Shown here: positions 1 through 6,629 of the stretch, piece after piece
How the letters are laid out: each line of letters opens with the position of its first letter
Position numbering within the stretch: the stretch's first letter is position 1
NCBI GenBank assembly: GCA_012839665.1
Contig: DUMX01000105.1
Location: 1-13,103, forward strand
Length of the DNA stretch: 13,103 nucleotides
Direction of reading: 5' to 3'
Origin: Gelria sp.
Lineage (GTDB): Bacteria; Bacillota; Syntrophomonadia; Syntrophomonadales; Syntrophomonadaceae
Position numbers and translations under genes: made by a program
The notes under the pieces: model-generated
What the model was told of the DNA's origin: nothing
The model's database searches: none
What the model saw: the letters and a program-made list of their open reading frames with translations, nothing else

Positions 1-32
1 CGAAATAAGAAAAATGCTTTTTCCGGTTTGGG

Positions 33-73
33 AAAATATTAATAAGAAAATAGACGGGGATTAGACACTGAAG
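33..73. repeat. Dispersed intergenic repeat, copy 1
   Basis: Positions 48-73 match 8526-8551 at 25 of 26 bases; the shared core includes GGGATTAGACACTGAAG. Upstream, AAAATATT (33-40) followed by AATA.G.AAATAGAC is also shared, except that copy 2 has 7 extra bases between these parts. The copies are about 8.5 kb apart, and each lies on the plus strand upstream of a start codon (107 and 8659). This is an intergenic family of unknown nature; I see no transposase. Confidence 0.6.
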
Positions 74-106
74 CATGTAAGGTTAATCAGAAAGGAGTGA
101 GAGCTG

Positions 107-313
107 ATGCCTAACTTCGATGGAACTGGTCCTCTGGGTCGGGGATCTGGAACAGGTCGCCTCAGAGGAAAATGTGCAGCAGGTCGTGGTAATAATAAAA
201 ACTTTCCTGGCCGCAGACAAGGACGTAGAAACTTCGCTGGTAACAAGGTCAGAGGTACAGGAGGCGGAGGGGTCCGTGTATTAAATAACTCAGATAATCC
301 ATCCAACAAATAA
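107..313 (+). CDS. DUF5320-type small glycine/arginine-rich protein
   Basis: This gene encodes a 68-residue protein of unknown function. The start, MPNFDGTGPLGRGSGTGR, fits the N-terminal signature of the DUF5320 family (MPxxDGTGPxGxGxxTGRxxGxC), including the single Cys at residue 23. Family members I know are often longer, with a Glu/Lys-rich coiled coil at the C terminus; here that part is absent and residues 27-57 are Gly/Arg/Asn-rich instead. The composition is strongly basic, with 10 Arg and 4 Lys against 2 Asp and no Glu. A strong binding site (AAAGGAGTG, about 91-99) precedes the ATG, and a terminator follows directly, so it is probably a single-gene transcript. Nucleic-acid or metal-site binding is possible but unproven. 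Confidence 0.8.
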   Translation: MPNFDGTGPLGRGSGTGRLRGKCAAGRGNNKNFPGRRQGRRNFAGNKVRGTGGGGVRVLNNSDNPSNK

Positions 314-317
314 TCTG

Positions 318-367
318 AAAAAGCCAGGGGGGGGAGAGGATAACACCTCTCCCTCCTGGCTTTTTCT
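318..367 (+). terminator. Rho-independent terminator after the DUF5320 gene
   Basis: The 5' arm at 318-339 (AAAAAGCCAGG then a G-run and AGAGG) pairs with 346-365 (CCTCTCCCTCCTGGCTTTTT) with a small bulge. The loop is short and the stem ends in a T-run. It begins 5 bases after the stop codon. Confidence 0.9.
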
Positions 368-389
368 TAACTCCCTCATAGCAGACTGG

Positions 390-419
390 TTGACAATTAG
401 CCCGGGTCAAGGTTTTAAT
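390..419 (+). promoter_or_regulatory. Sigma-A promoter for the alcohol dehydrogenase gene
   Basis: The -35 box is a perfect TTGACA (390-395). After an 18-base spacer comes the -10 box TTTAAT (414-419, 5 of 6 matches). The start would fall near 426, leaving a leader of about 34 bases that contains the binding site AATGGAGGT (445-452). This placement rules against the ATG at 418 as a start, because it lies in the -10 box. Confidence 0.7.
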
Positions 420-459
420 GGTATTATCGGCAACCTTAACAGATAATGGAGGTATAAAT

Positions 460-1644
460 ATGTTAAACTTCAATATTCATGTTCCTACCCGTATCCATTT
501 TGGAAGGGGCAAGATTGAGGATCTGGGTAAAGAATTACTGACTTACGGAAACAAGGTACTGCTGGTCTATGGTGGAGGCAGCATCAAGCGCAGTGGACTT
601 TATGACCAGGTACTGCAAGTTTTTCAAAATAACGATATTACTCATGTAGAACTCTCCGGGGTGCAGCCTAATCCCCGCATCAGCAGCGTGCGCCAGGGGG
701 TAGAGCTCTGCAAGAAACACGGGATAGACCTGGTGCTGGCAATTGGCGGAGGAAGTACTATTGATTGTGCTAAAATTATTGCCGCCGGTGCCAGTTATGA
801 TGGTGACGCCTGGGACTTTTTTACCCGCAAGGCTAAAATAAACTATGCTCTGCCCATAGGTACCGTACTAACTCTGGCTGCTACCGGTTCCGAAATGAAC
901 CCCAATGCAGTTATCAGCAATGATGATACCAAAGAGAAGCTGGGAACCGGCAGTCCCGTATTAATTCCCCGTTTCTCTATTCTGGATCCGGAATACAGCT
1001 TTACCGTTCCCCCCGAACAAACAGCAGCAGGAACGGCTGATATTATGAGCCACGTATTTGAACAGTATTTCAGTCCTACATCGGGAACCTTTATTCAAGA
1101 CCGCCTGGCCGAAGCCATGCTTAAAACCTGTATCCATTATGGACCCATAGCTATAGCCCAACCAGATAACTATGAGGCTCGCGCCAATCTGATGTGGACC
1201 GGAAGCCTGGCCCTGAATGGATTACTGGGAGCTGGTAAGCGTACTGATTGGGCCACCCATGATATAGAGCATGAAATCAGCGCCCTTTATGATGTAACCC
1301 ATGGTCTAGGTTTGGCTGTCCTTACTCCCTATTGGATGCATTATGTCCTGGATGAGCAGACTGCCCCCCGACTGGCCGAATATGCCCGCAATGTATGGGA
1401 AATAGAAGAAAGTGACGATATTATAGCAGCCCAAACCGCTATTAAGAAAACGGCCGAGTTTTTTAAATCACTGAATCTCGCCGGCAATCTGAAAGAAATC
1501 GGAGTGCAACAAGAGCACCTGACCGAAATGGCTGAAAAGGTAACTTCCCGGGGACCACTGGGAGCATTTAAAAAACTGGAATACCAGGACGTCTTAAATA
1601 TTTTGCAGATGGCTTATGACGGAAGCAAACCTTGGATAACTTGA
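460..1644 (+). CDS. Iron-containing alcohol dehydrogenase, BdhA/BdhB-like
   Basis: This encodes an NAD(P)H-dependent group III (Fe) alcohol dehydrogenase of 394 residues, likely reducing an aldehyde such as butyraldehyde to the alcohol in the cytoplasm. It closely resembles clostridial butanol dehydrogenases as I recall them: VYGGGSIKR near residue 37, LSGVQPNPR near 65, and AIGGGSTIDCAK (94-105) of the nucleotide-binding half. Probable iron ligands are D194 and H198 (GTADIMSHVFEQYF), H267 and H281 (DVTHGLGLAVLTP). I chose ATG 460 because of the binding site at 445-452 and the -10 box at 414-419; an in-frame ATG at 418 is less likely. Length is normal for the family. The MinD-like gene starts 65 bases downstream with no terminator between them, so co-transcription is possible. 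Exact substrate and cofactor are not visible. Confidence 0.93.
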   Translation: MLNFNIHVPTRIHFGRGKIEDLGKELLTYGNKVLLVYGGGSIKRSGLYDQVLQVFQNNDITHVELSGVQPNPRISSVRQGVELCKKHGIDLVLAIGGGSTIDCAKIIAAGASYDGDAWDFFTRKAKINYALPIGTVLTLAATGSEMNPNAVISNDDTKEKLGTGSPVLIPRFSILDPEYSFTVPPEQTAAGTADIMSHVFEQYFSPTSGTFIQDRLAEAMLKTCIHYGPIAIAQPDNYEARANLMWTGSLALNGLLGAGKRTDWATHDIEHEISALYDVTHGLGLAVLTPYWMHYVLDEQTAPRLAEYARNVWEIEESDDIIAAQTAIKKTAEFFKSLNLAGNLKEIGVQQEHLTEMAEKVTSRGPLGAFKKLEYQDVLNILQMAYDGSKPWIT

Positions 1645-1709
1645 AATTAAACAAACCAGGAAGGACTAGGAATGTTCGTACTTCCTCCGAATTAGGAGAG
1701 TGACGTTTA

Positions 1710-2267
1710 GTGAAAGTTGTAGCTGTAATTGCCAAACACCCCGGCAGTGGTCAAACTACGGTTTTAGTTAACCTGGCCAGTGGATTAGTCCACCAGGGAT
1801 ACCAGGTATTAATCGGGGAGTTGGGAAAAAGTAAAAAACTGCGTAATTGGCTGGGTATCACCTCGGAGCAAAATCAAGCAACAGGTATGAATATACCCGT
1901 TACTCCAATATTAAGTTCCCTTTTGGGCATAGATTTACTACCTTTAGTTTCGGAGCCGGACTATTTAACCGACCTGCAGGAACAAGACTACGATTTTCTG
2001 TTGCTCCATCCAGCTAGCAACGAATATTATAATTTTGCAGATACACCTGTTGCTAGCACAATTATCTGTACCGATCTGAGTCATGATAATGAGTTAGATG
2101 AATTACAGACCCTGGAGAAATGCTTGCAGAGTCTGGGGAACGATGGCATCGATTTAATTTTGCCCAATAAAATCAACACCAAAGAATGGGAGCAAAACAC
2201 TCAACAATTATTTACCCTGGCTGATTATTTTGGCTATGAAAAAATAGCCGACCCCATCCCCCATTGA
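1710..2267 (+). CDS. MinD/ParA-like P-loop ATPase, C-terminally truncated by TGA
   Basis: The product is a 185-residue protein with a MinD/ParA (SIMIBI) fold signature at its N terminus: VIAKHPGSGQTTVLVNLASGL (residues 6-26 region), then GYQVLIGELG, as in deviant Walker A ATPases. The signature lysine K9 is present, but the second, catalytic P-loop lysine is Gln (Q15). A hydrophobic strand with DFLLLHPA (near 95-102) lies in the Walker B area. The start is GTG at 1710 with AGGAG at 1694-1698. The reading frame continues past the TGA at 2265-2267 for 36 more sense codons to TAA at 2373-2375, so the full-length gene would be 221 residues. Either the gene is recently broken or the short form is tolerated. 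The role is unknown; related ATPases position or regulate cellular machinery. A second N-terminal copy lies at 3348-3479. Confidence 0.7.
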   Translation: MKVVAVIAKHPGSGQTTVLVNLASGLVHQGYQVLIGELGKSKKLRNWLGITSEQNQATGMNIPVTPILSSLLGIDLLPLVSEPDYLTDLQEQDYDFLLLHPASNEYYNFADTPVASTIICTDLSHDNELDELQTLEKCLQSLGNDGIDLILPNKINTKEWEQNTQQLFTLADYFGYEKIADPIPH

Positions 2268-2375
2268 GAACGACTCCATGATTTGTCCCTGGAGGGACGT
2301 ACGGTTTGGGAGCTTGAACAGGCTAATTTGCAGGATGCCTTCTTAAGATTAATAGAGATAGTAGAATCCATGTAA
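2268..2375 (+). pseudogene. Severed C-terminal part of the MinD-like ATPase gene
   Basis: Directly after the TGA, the same frame reads ERLHDLSLEGRTVWELEQAN and on to IEIVESM before TAA. This looks like the normal C-terminal helices of a MinD/ParA-type ATPase (a segment like xGxxVWE followed by an amphipathic helix). No frame change is needed: one base change from CGA to TGA would explain the interruption. There is no start codon with a binding site inside, so separate translation is unlikely. Confidence 0.65.
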
Positions 2376-2378
2376 GAA

Positions 2379-2392
2379 TGACAGAGGAACCG
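2379..2392. repeat. 14-bp direct repeat TGACAGAGGAACCG, copy 1
   Basis: This lies 4 bases after the distal stop of the MinD-like gene and is identical to 3485-3498, which follows the truncated copy of that gene. It could be the edge of a duplication or part of a dispersed element. Confidence 0.6.
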
Positions 2393-2400
2393 CGTATGTG

Positions 2401-2466
2401 CCCCGGCATTCAGCAGTAACTAATTACCCTCAACCTACCTAACTAATGATGGAGCTGAGTGCGGGG
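2401..2466. repeat. Imperfect inverted repeat (long-loop hairpin)
   Basis: CCCCGGCATTCAGC (2401-2414) pairs with GCTGAGTGCGGGG (2454-2466), giving about 13 pairs with one bulge and one G-T pair around a 39-base loop. No T-run follows on either strand, so it is not a standard terminator. It sits between the converging MinD-like and DUF2283 genes. Confidence 0.45.
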
Positions 2467-2495
2467 TATCCCCTGTAACTTTCCCGAACTATTCA

Positions 2496-2762
2496 TCAAA
2501 TCTCCAGCTTGACGCTGTTGCGTTTAGAACTCCACTTGCTGGCATTAAGAATCGTAATGCCTACTACCTTATCATCCTTGTAACGTACTACCACGTCGTC
2601 CTCTATGAATTCGCTATCATCGGCTTTAACCTCTTCAGCAAACTGAATGTAGAAGACATCTCCTTCCTGGTCATAAGAAGCTCTAAGAACCGGAAACGCT
2701 TCATTTATTACTGTACGGGCCAGTATTTCGATCATGTCCATATAGTTTACTGCAGCGGCCAT
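2496..2762 (-). CDS. DUF2283 family protein, putative antitoxin
   Basis: This encodes 88 residues. Residues 27-75 fit DUF2283: SYDQEGDVFYIQF, an acidic stretch (ADDSEFIEDDVVVRY), then KVVGITILNAS. DUF2283 proteins are small and of unknown biochemical role. They are often found beside small RelE/DUF4258-like proteins and are proposed as antitoxins. The N-terminal 25 residues (MDMIEILARTVINEAFPVL) could be a helix that contacts a partner. The start overlaps the end of the upstream gene by 16 bases, which implies translational coupling. A good binding site (AAAGGAGG) lies inside that upstream gene 8 bases before the ATG. The acidic middle fits an antitoxin, but this is inference. Confidence 0.75.
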   Translation of the reverse strand: MAAAVNYMDMIEILARTVINEAFPVLRASYDQEGDVFYIQFAEEVKADDSEFIEDDVVVRYKDDKVVGITILNASKWSSKRNSVKLEI

Positions 2763-3055
2763 AGCACCTGCCTCCTTTCCAATTGTTTTACCTTGCGAAT
2801 TAAAAAGGCGGTAATAATAAAGCCATCATCTTTGTTTAGTTCCCTATAAACCACAATTAGGAACTTATCTGCTACTAATTCTCTAACCGCCAAGAGTTCT
2901 CCAGCACTACCGCCAAAAATTGTATTCGGGCTTTTAACTGTATCCAGTATCTCATACCGCAAATCTATTAATTCCGGATGTTCCTCTATAATATGCTGCC
3001 AGCGTTCTTCAGGCAAACGTATTTTAACTCCGGAGACGGAAATCACAACATCCAT
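2747..3055 (-). CDS. Small PBECR/RelE-like protein, putative toxin
   Basis: This encodes 102 residues. Its conserved-looking blocks are IRLPEERWQHIIEEHPEL (12-29), a Gly-rich turn with ELLAVREL (53-60), LIVVYREL (66-73) and GFIITAFLI (78-86). This pattern resembles small nuclease-fold proteins of the PBECR/DUF4258 (BECR, RelE-like) type, with candidate active residues R18, H21, H26, R71 and T82. It is first in a two-gene unit with the DUF2283 gene and overlaps it by 16 bases. AGGGAGAGG precedes the ATG at good spacing. A toxin role in a toxin-antitoxin pair is the likeliest reading, but the family name rests on my recall of the pattern. Confidence 0.65.
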   Translation of the reverse strand: MDVVISVSGVKIRLPEERWQHIIEEHPELIDLRYEILDTVKSPNTIFGGSAGELLAVRELVADKFLIVVYRELNKDDGFIITAFLIRKVKQLERRQVLWPLQ

Positions 3056-3347
3056 CCTGTAAACCCTCTCCCTAATTATAACACTGATTACTATATCTAT
3101 AATATATCTTTAGTAAATCCCCTGTCCTACTACCTGCTCCCCCCCTGTAAACATTACGCTATTAATGTCATTTTGTTTCTAATAAAATTACAGGTTATGC
3201 CCAGTTTGATGGCAAGTAACCCGTTTACATTGATTTCCCTACCTACCCAACCAGAAACTCTCCCATCGCCTATCCCTATCTTTCACTTAATTACAGGAAG
3301 AAGCAAAATGTCACCGCTTTCTCCTGCTCGTTGGGAGGTAACGCTTG

Positions 3348-3479
3348 GTGAGGGCTGTTACTGTGATTGGCAAACACCCCGGCAGTGGTCAGACCACGGT
3401 TTTAGTTAACCTGGTCAGTGGATTAGTCCACCAGGGAAACCGGGTATTAATCGGGGAGTTAGGGAAAAGAAAAAAATAG
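3348..3479 (+). pseudogene. Truncated duplicate of the MinD-like ATPase N terminus
   Basis: GTG at 3348 opens a 43-codon frame ending in TAG (3477-3479). It matches the first 43 codons of the gene at 1710 at about 35 of 43 residues (GKHPGSGQTTVLVNLVSGLV, then RVLIGELGK). Similarity extends into the leader through the binding site (GGGAGG, 3333-3338) to the GTG. The rest of the gene, about 175 codons, is missing. The same 14 bp that follows the long gene comes 5 bases after the stop. The frame ends against the tail of dctM. It is probably a relic, although a short peptide could still be made. Confidence 0.8.
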
Positions 3480-3484
3480 TAAAG

Positions 3485-3498
3485 TGACAGAGGAACCG
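3485..3498. repeat. 14-bp direct repeat TGACAGAGGAACCG, copy 2
   Basis: This is identical to 2379-2392. It lies between the truncated ATPase copy and the end of dctM. Together the copies flank the toxin-antitoxin-like pair at a distance. Confidence 0.6.
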
Positions 3499-3510
3499 TT
3501 CTCTATCACC

Positions 3511-4818
3511 CTACTTCATCAAATTAGGTAACAAGGTACTTATAGAAGGGAAGGCAATTAAGATGGCTAAGCAAACTACGATAGCCAGCAGGAAAGGCCA
3601 GATGCCTTTGAAAATGGTTTCTAAGGGAACATCCGGGGCTACTCCTTTGATGATATAGACATTCATTCCTACCGGTGGGGTTATTACCCCCATAGCCACT
3701 ACCAGCACAATTATAACCCCAAACCAAATAGGGTCATAGCCCAGGTTGTTTACCACTATCGGGTAGAAAATAGGAATGGTAAGCAATACCAGAGCCAGGG
3801 CATCGATAAAACAGCCCAGCACAAAATAAATCAACAATATGATAGCCATAATTGCTGCTGCCGGCAGAGCTAAATCCCCCGCCCAACTGGCCAGCTCAAA
3901 GGGTATCCGGCTTATAGCCATAAAGCGGCCAAATATTACGGCTCCGGCAATAAGCAGCATTATCATAGCCGTAGTCCTGGTAGTATCCAGGAGAGATTTT
4001 TTAAACCCCTCCCAGCGCAGGCTACGGCCCAGCAGTGAAACTAGTAAAACCCCGGCAGCACCTACCGCTCCCGCTTCGGTAGGAGTAAACCAACCTGCAA
4101 AAAGCCCGCCCATAGATAATGCAAAAACAACCAAAACCTCGGCCAGCCCACCTTTTAATGCCGCCAACCGCTCCTGCCAATCGGCCTTCGGCCCCGCAGG
4201 TCCCAGGTCGGGATTGCGCCGGGTAAGTATAACTATGGTTAACATATAAAGCGACATCAGCAAAATACCGGGCAAAATTCCAGCTATAAACAGCTTGCCG
4301 ATAGACTGTTCAGTAGCCATACCATAAACAATAAAAATTACGCTGGGGGGTATGAGTACTCCCAGCACTCCGCCGGCGGCAACACTGGCTGTAGCCATAG
4401 CATCTTCATACTGGTACTTTTTCATTTCCGGCAGGGCTATAGCCCCCATTGTAGCGGCGGTAGCAGTATTGGAACCACATATAGCCCCAAAAACAGCACA
4501 AGCCGCCTGGGTAGCTACCGCCAGTCCCCCGGGCCGGTGCCCCACCAACTTATAAGCAAATACATATAGTCTGGTACCAATGCCAGAGTAATAGGCCAGA
4601 AATCCCATCCAAACGAACATGGCAATGACACTGAGGTTATAGGAGGAAAATGTAGCGTAAATCTCCCCTGCTACCATGTTCAAGGAAGTTGCTGATGTAG
4701 TTAAATAGGCAAAGCCAGTAAAACCTACTAACGCCATCGCAAAAGCAATCGGCATCCGCATAAATATGAGTATTAAAAAAATTATTATACCAATAATCCC
4801 TATAACCGATGGACTCAT
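3511..4818 (-). CDS. dctM: TRAP transporter large permease, DctM family
   Basis: This is the 435-residue large membrane subunit of a tripartite ATP-independent periplasmic transporter. It carries out sodium- or proton-driven uptake of an organic acid delivered by the DctP protein. It is highly hydrophobic throughout, with about 12 membrane segments. It contains family-typical blocks: GAICGSNTATAATMGAIALP (about 112-131), GGVLGVLIPPSVIFIVYG shortly after, GWFTPTEAGAVGA near 245, and VITPPVGMNVYIIKG near 380. Length is typical. The ATG is preceded by AGGAAGG, which overlaps the dctQ stop region 12 bases upstream, so the two are in one operon. It is the last gene of the unit and ends close to the ATPase remnant at 3479. 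Confidence 0.95.
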   Translation of the reverse strand: MSPSVIGIIGIIIFLILIFMRMPIAFAMALVGFTGFAYLTTSATSLNMVAGEIYATFSSYNLSVIAMFVWMGFLAYYSGIGTRLYVFAYKLVGHRPGGLAVATQAACAVFGAICGSNTATAATMGAIALPEMKKYQYEDAMATASVAAGGVLGVLIPPSVIFIVYGMATEQSIGKLFIAGILPGILLMSLYMLTIVILTRRNPDLGPAGPKADWQERLAALKGGLAEVLVVFALSMGGLFAGWFTPTEAGAVGAAGVLLVSLLGRSLRWEGFKKSLLDTTRTTAMIMLLIAGAVIFGRFMAISRIPFELASWAGDLALPAAAIMAIILLIYFVLGCFIDALALVLLTIPIFYPIVVNNLGYDPIWFGVIIVLVVAMGVITPPVGMNVYIIKGVAPDVPLETIFKGIWPFLLAIVVCLAILIAFPSISTLLPNLMK

Positions 4819-4830
4819 TTTACTACCTTC

Positions 4831-5403
4831 CTAAACGACCTCTCTCATAGCCGTTTGTTCATCAATAAATTCTATTACCGTGATATTATCTTCATCATCA
4901 GCTGCACGTACCCACAAGACATAACCTTCGTATATACATTGGGCCAACCGGGATAATAAGACCAGGCAGATTGCCATTAACCCCAGGGCAATAACATAGA
5001 CCACCGGTGACAATGGAATTTGACTGGTTGATGCCACCAGCCCGTTAGCATTCATACTTTGGGCAAATCCTATCATATACCAGGTAACAAAACCCCAGAA
5101 AACCAGTGCTATGAGATTGATAATTATCTCAATTACTGCCGCCGCCGGAGCTGGCATTTTATCCATTATAAATCCAATAGCTATGTGCCCGTCCTGAACT
5201 GCACAATAGGCAATGGACAAACCAATGGTTAAAGCAATTAAAATATTGACATAGTCAACTGCCCCCACCAGGGGCTGCTTGAAAACTGCCCGCAAAATTA
5301 TGTTGCTGACTATTAATAGCATCATTAGTACTATACATAAACCTGCTAGCCGGTCCATTACCCGGCTTAAGTTTTCTATCAGACCATCCAGGCTCTTCAT
5401 CAT
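4831..5403 (-). CDS. dctQ: TRAP transporter small permease, DctQ family
   Basis: This is the 190-residue small membrane subunit that pairs with DctM to form the translocating TRAP complex. Four hydrophobic segments are visible (about 17-40, 48-68, 88-110 and 130-150). The DctQ motif SIAYCAVQDGHIAIGFIMDK lies after the second. The C-terminal 30 residues are acidic and probably cytoplasmic. Two in-frame ATGs sit at 5403 and 5400; GGGAGG at 5409-5414 gives better spacing to the second, so the true start may be one codon in. It lies 17 bases after dctP and 12 before dctM. Confidence 0.93.
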   Translation of the reverse strand: MMKSLDGLIENLSRVMDRLAGLCIVLMMLLIVSNIILRAVFKQPLVGAVDYVNILIALTIGLSIAYCAVQDGHIAIGFIMDKMPAPAAAVIEIIINLIALVFWGFVTWYMIGFAQSMNANGLVASTSQIPLSPVVYVIALGLMAICLVLLSRLAQCIYEGYVLWVRAADDEDNITVIEFIDEQTAMREVV

Positions 5404-5420
5404 AAATCCTCCCTACTTTT

Positions 5421-6515
5421 CTACTTATACTGTTGGTTATATTTATCTGCCAGTTCCTTTACCCGGTCCAGGATTTGCTGTCCATCTACCCCGATTTTGT
5501 TCATCCGGGTTACATAATCAGCCTGAATAGGCTCCACCAGTTTAATCCAACGTTCCGTTTCCGCCGGACTCAGGGTGATAATTTCCATCTGGTTTTCCTT
5601 AATGGCTCCGTTCATAGCATCCTGATTCTGTTTATCCCACAGACCGGCAGCAACTTCATCGAAAAATTTGGCTGTTACTTCTTCTACTATTTTCTGATTT
5701 TCCGGGCTTAAGGAATCCCATTTATCTTTATTCATAGTTACAAAAAAGAGGGTATTGTAAAGGAATGGACTTTTGGTAATGTATTGGGTTACCTCAGCCT
5801 GCTTCCAGCCCTGTAAAACCTCTATAGGTCCCAGGTTTCCCTTCACCATGCCTTTGGAAAGAGCATCATAAGCATCAGACTGGGGCATAGCAATAGGAGT
5901 AGCTCCCACACATTCCAGGGTTTTAGCACTGAGGCCGGTGGCTCTAATTTCCATACCTTTTATATCCTCCAGCTTGCGCACCGGTTTTTTGGTATAAAGG
6001 TCGCCTGGTCCCGTGGTCAGTACCATCAGTAGTTTGGTGTCCTGCACTTCTTCAGGATTAAATTCTTGAATTCCCTCCCAGGCTACCCGGCTGGCTACCT
6101 GAGAATTATTATAGGTAATACCAGGTAACTCAAATACCTCGGATACTGGGAACTGCCCCCGGGTATAAGAGAAACAGGAGATACCGATATCAGCCCTTCC
6201 ACTTTTTACTCCTTCATAAATGGCAGCTGCCGGCGCCAGGCTTTCCTGGGGATAGCTGGTAATTTTCACCTGACCATTGCTGGCCTTTTCAATCTCCGCC
6301 GCCCAGGGCTGAACCAGTTGGGTCTCTGCCGGATGAGTACTGGGCCAGAAATGAGCCAGTCTCAATTCTACATTTTGCGCTCCCCCATTCTGGGAACTTA
6401 CCGGCTGGCCTTCCTGCTTGCTGCATCCAGCAACCGCCATCAGCATCATTACCAGCAATAAAGCCAGTACTTTCCGCCCTGCTCCTGCTCTTCTCCACAT
6501 TTGTTTTCCTACCAT
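5421..6515 (-). CDS. dctP: TRAP transporter solute-binding lipoprotein, DctP family
   Basis: This 364-residue extracytoplasmic receptor captures a carboxylate ligand for the DctQM permease. It has a basic N terminus, a hydrophobic core and a lipobox AVAGC with C31 as the lipidated residue, as expected in a monoderm cell. The mature domain has the DctP pattern: LRLAHFWPSTHPAETQLVQP (51-70), IYEGVKSGRADIGI (99-112) and GMEIRATGLSAKTLECVGA (187-205). R191 matches the arginine that binds the ligand's carboxylate in this family. The start follows AGGAGG with a 10-base spacer. The upstream acyl-CoA synthetase on the same strand hints that the ligand is a fatty or other carboxylic acid that needs CoA activation, but ligand identity cannot be read from the sequence. 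Confidence 0.94.
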   Translation of the reverse strand: MVGKQMWRRAGAGRKVLALLLVMMLMAVAGCSKQEGQPVSSQNGGAQNVELRLAHFWPSTHPAETQLVQPWAAEIEKASNGQVKITSYPQESLAPAAAIYEGVKSGRADIGISCFSYTRGQFPVSEVFELPGITYNNSQVASRVAWEGIQEFNPEEVQDTKLLMVLTTGPGDLYTKKPVRKLEDIKGMEIRATGLSAKTLECVGATPIAMPQSDAYDALSKGMVKGNLGPIEVLQGWKQAEVTQYITKSPFLYNTLFFVTMNKDKWDSLSPENQKIVEEVTAKFFDEVAAGLWDKQNQDAMNGAIKENQMEIITLSPAETERWIKLVEPIQADYVTRMNKIGVDGQQILDRVKELADKYNQQYK

Positions 6516-6540
6516 ACTGCATGCTCCTCCTTTTTTTTAG

Positions 6541-6567
6541 CAAATAAAAAAACTCCCGCAGGAGTTT
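6541..6567 (-). terminator. Terminator/possible attenuator between acyl-CoA synthetase and dctP
   Basis: On the minus strand, AAACTCC (6567-6561), loop TGCG and GGAGTTT (6556-6550) are followed by a T-rich tail (TTTTATTTG). It lies only about 26 bases before the dctP ATG, directly in front of the binding site. It may end the synthetase transcript, or act as an attenuator in the dctPQM leader. Confidence 0.8.
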
Positions 6568-6629
6568 CTAAGAAATGCAAACACACCTCCAGTCAAGCCA
6601 AGACATAAAGGCATACTGCACCCTTATTC

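Noticed and set aside
418..459. Upstream in-frame ATG at 418 as the start of the alcohol dehydrogenase
   Set aside because: It lies in the predicted -10 box, has no binding site, and the added 14 residues do not fit the family, while ATG 460 has GGAGGT and the normal N terminus.
1658..1687. AGGAAG/CTTCCT inverted repeat between the dehydrogenase and ATPase genes
   Set aside because: The stem is only six bases with a 17-base loop and no T-run, so it is too weak to call a terminator.
2265..2267. TGA as a selenocysteine codon
   Set aside because: No clear SECIS-like stem-loop follows at the needed distance and selenocysteine at this C-terminal place in a MinD-like ATPase is not known to me; a nonsense change from CGA is simpler.
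3075..3080. TATAAT on the minus strand before the PBECR-like gene as its -10 box
   Set aside because: The implied start would fall within or beside the ribosome binding site and no -35 box is at proper spacing, so I did not list it.
2978..3409. 143-codon plus-strand frame
   Set aside because: It is antisense to the PBECR-like gene, then low-complexity intergenic sequence, then out of frame with the ATPase remnant. It has no recognisable protein pattern.
6541..6618. 25-codon minus-strand frame (starting MPLCLGLTGG) before dctP
   Set aside because: The binding site is weak and the frame runs through the terminator; it is probably chance.
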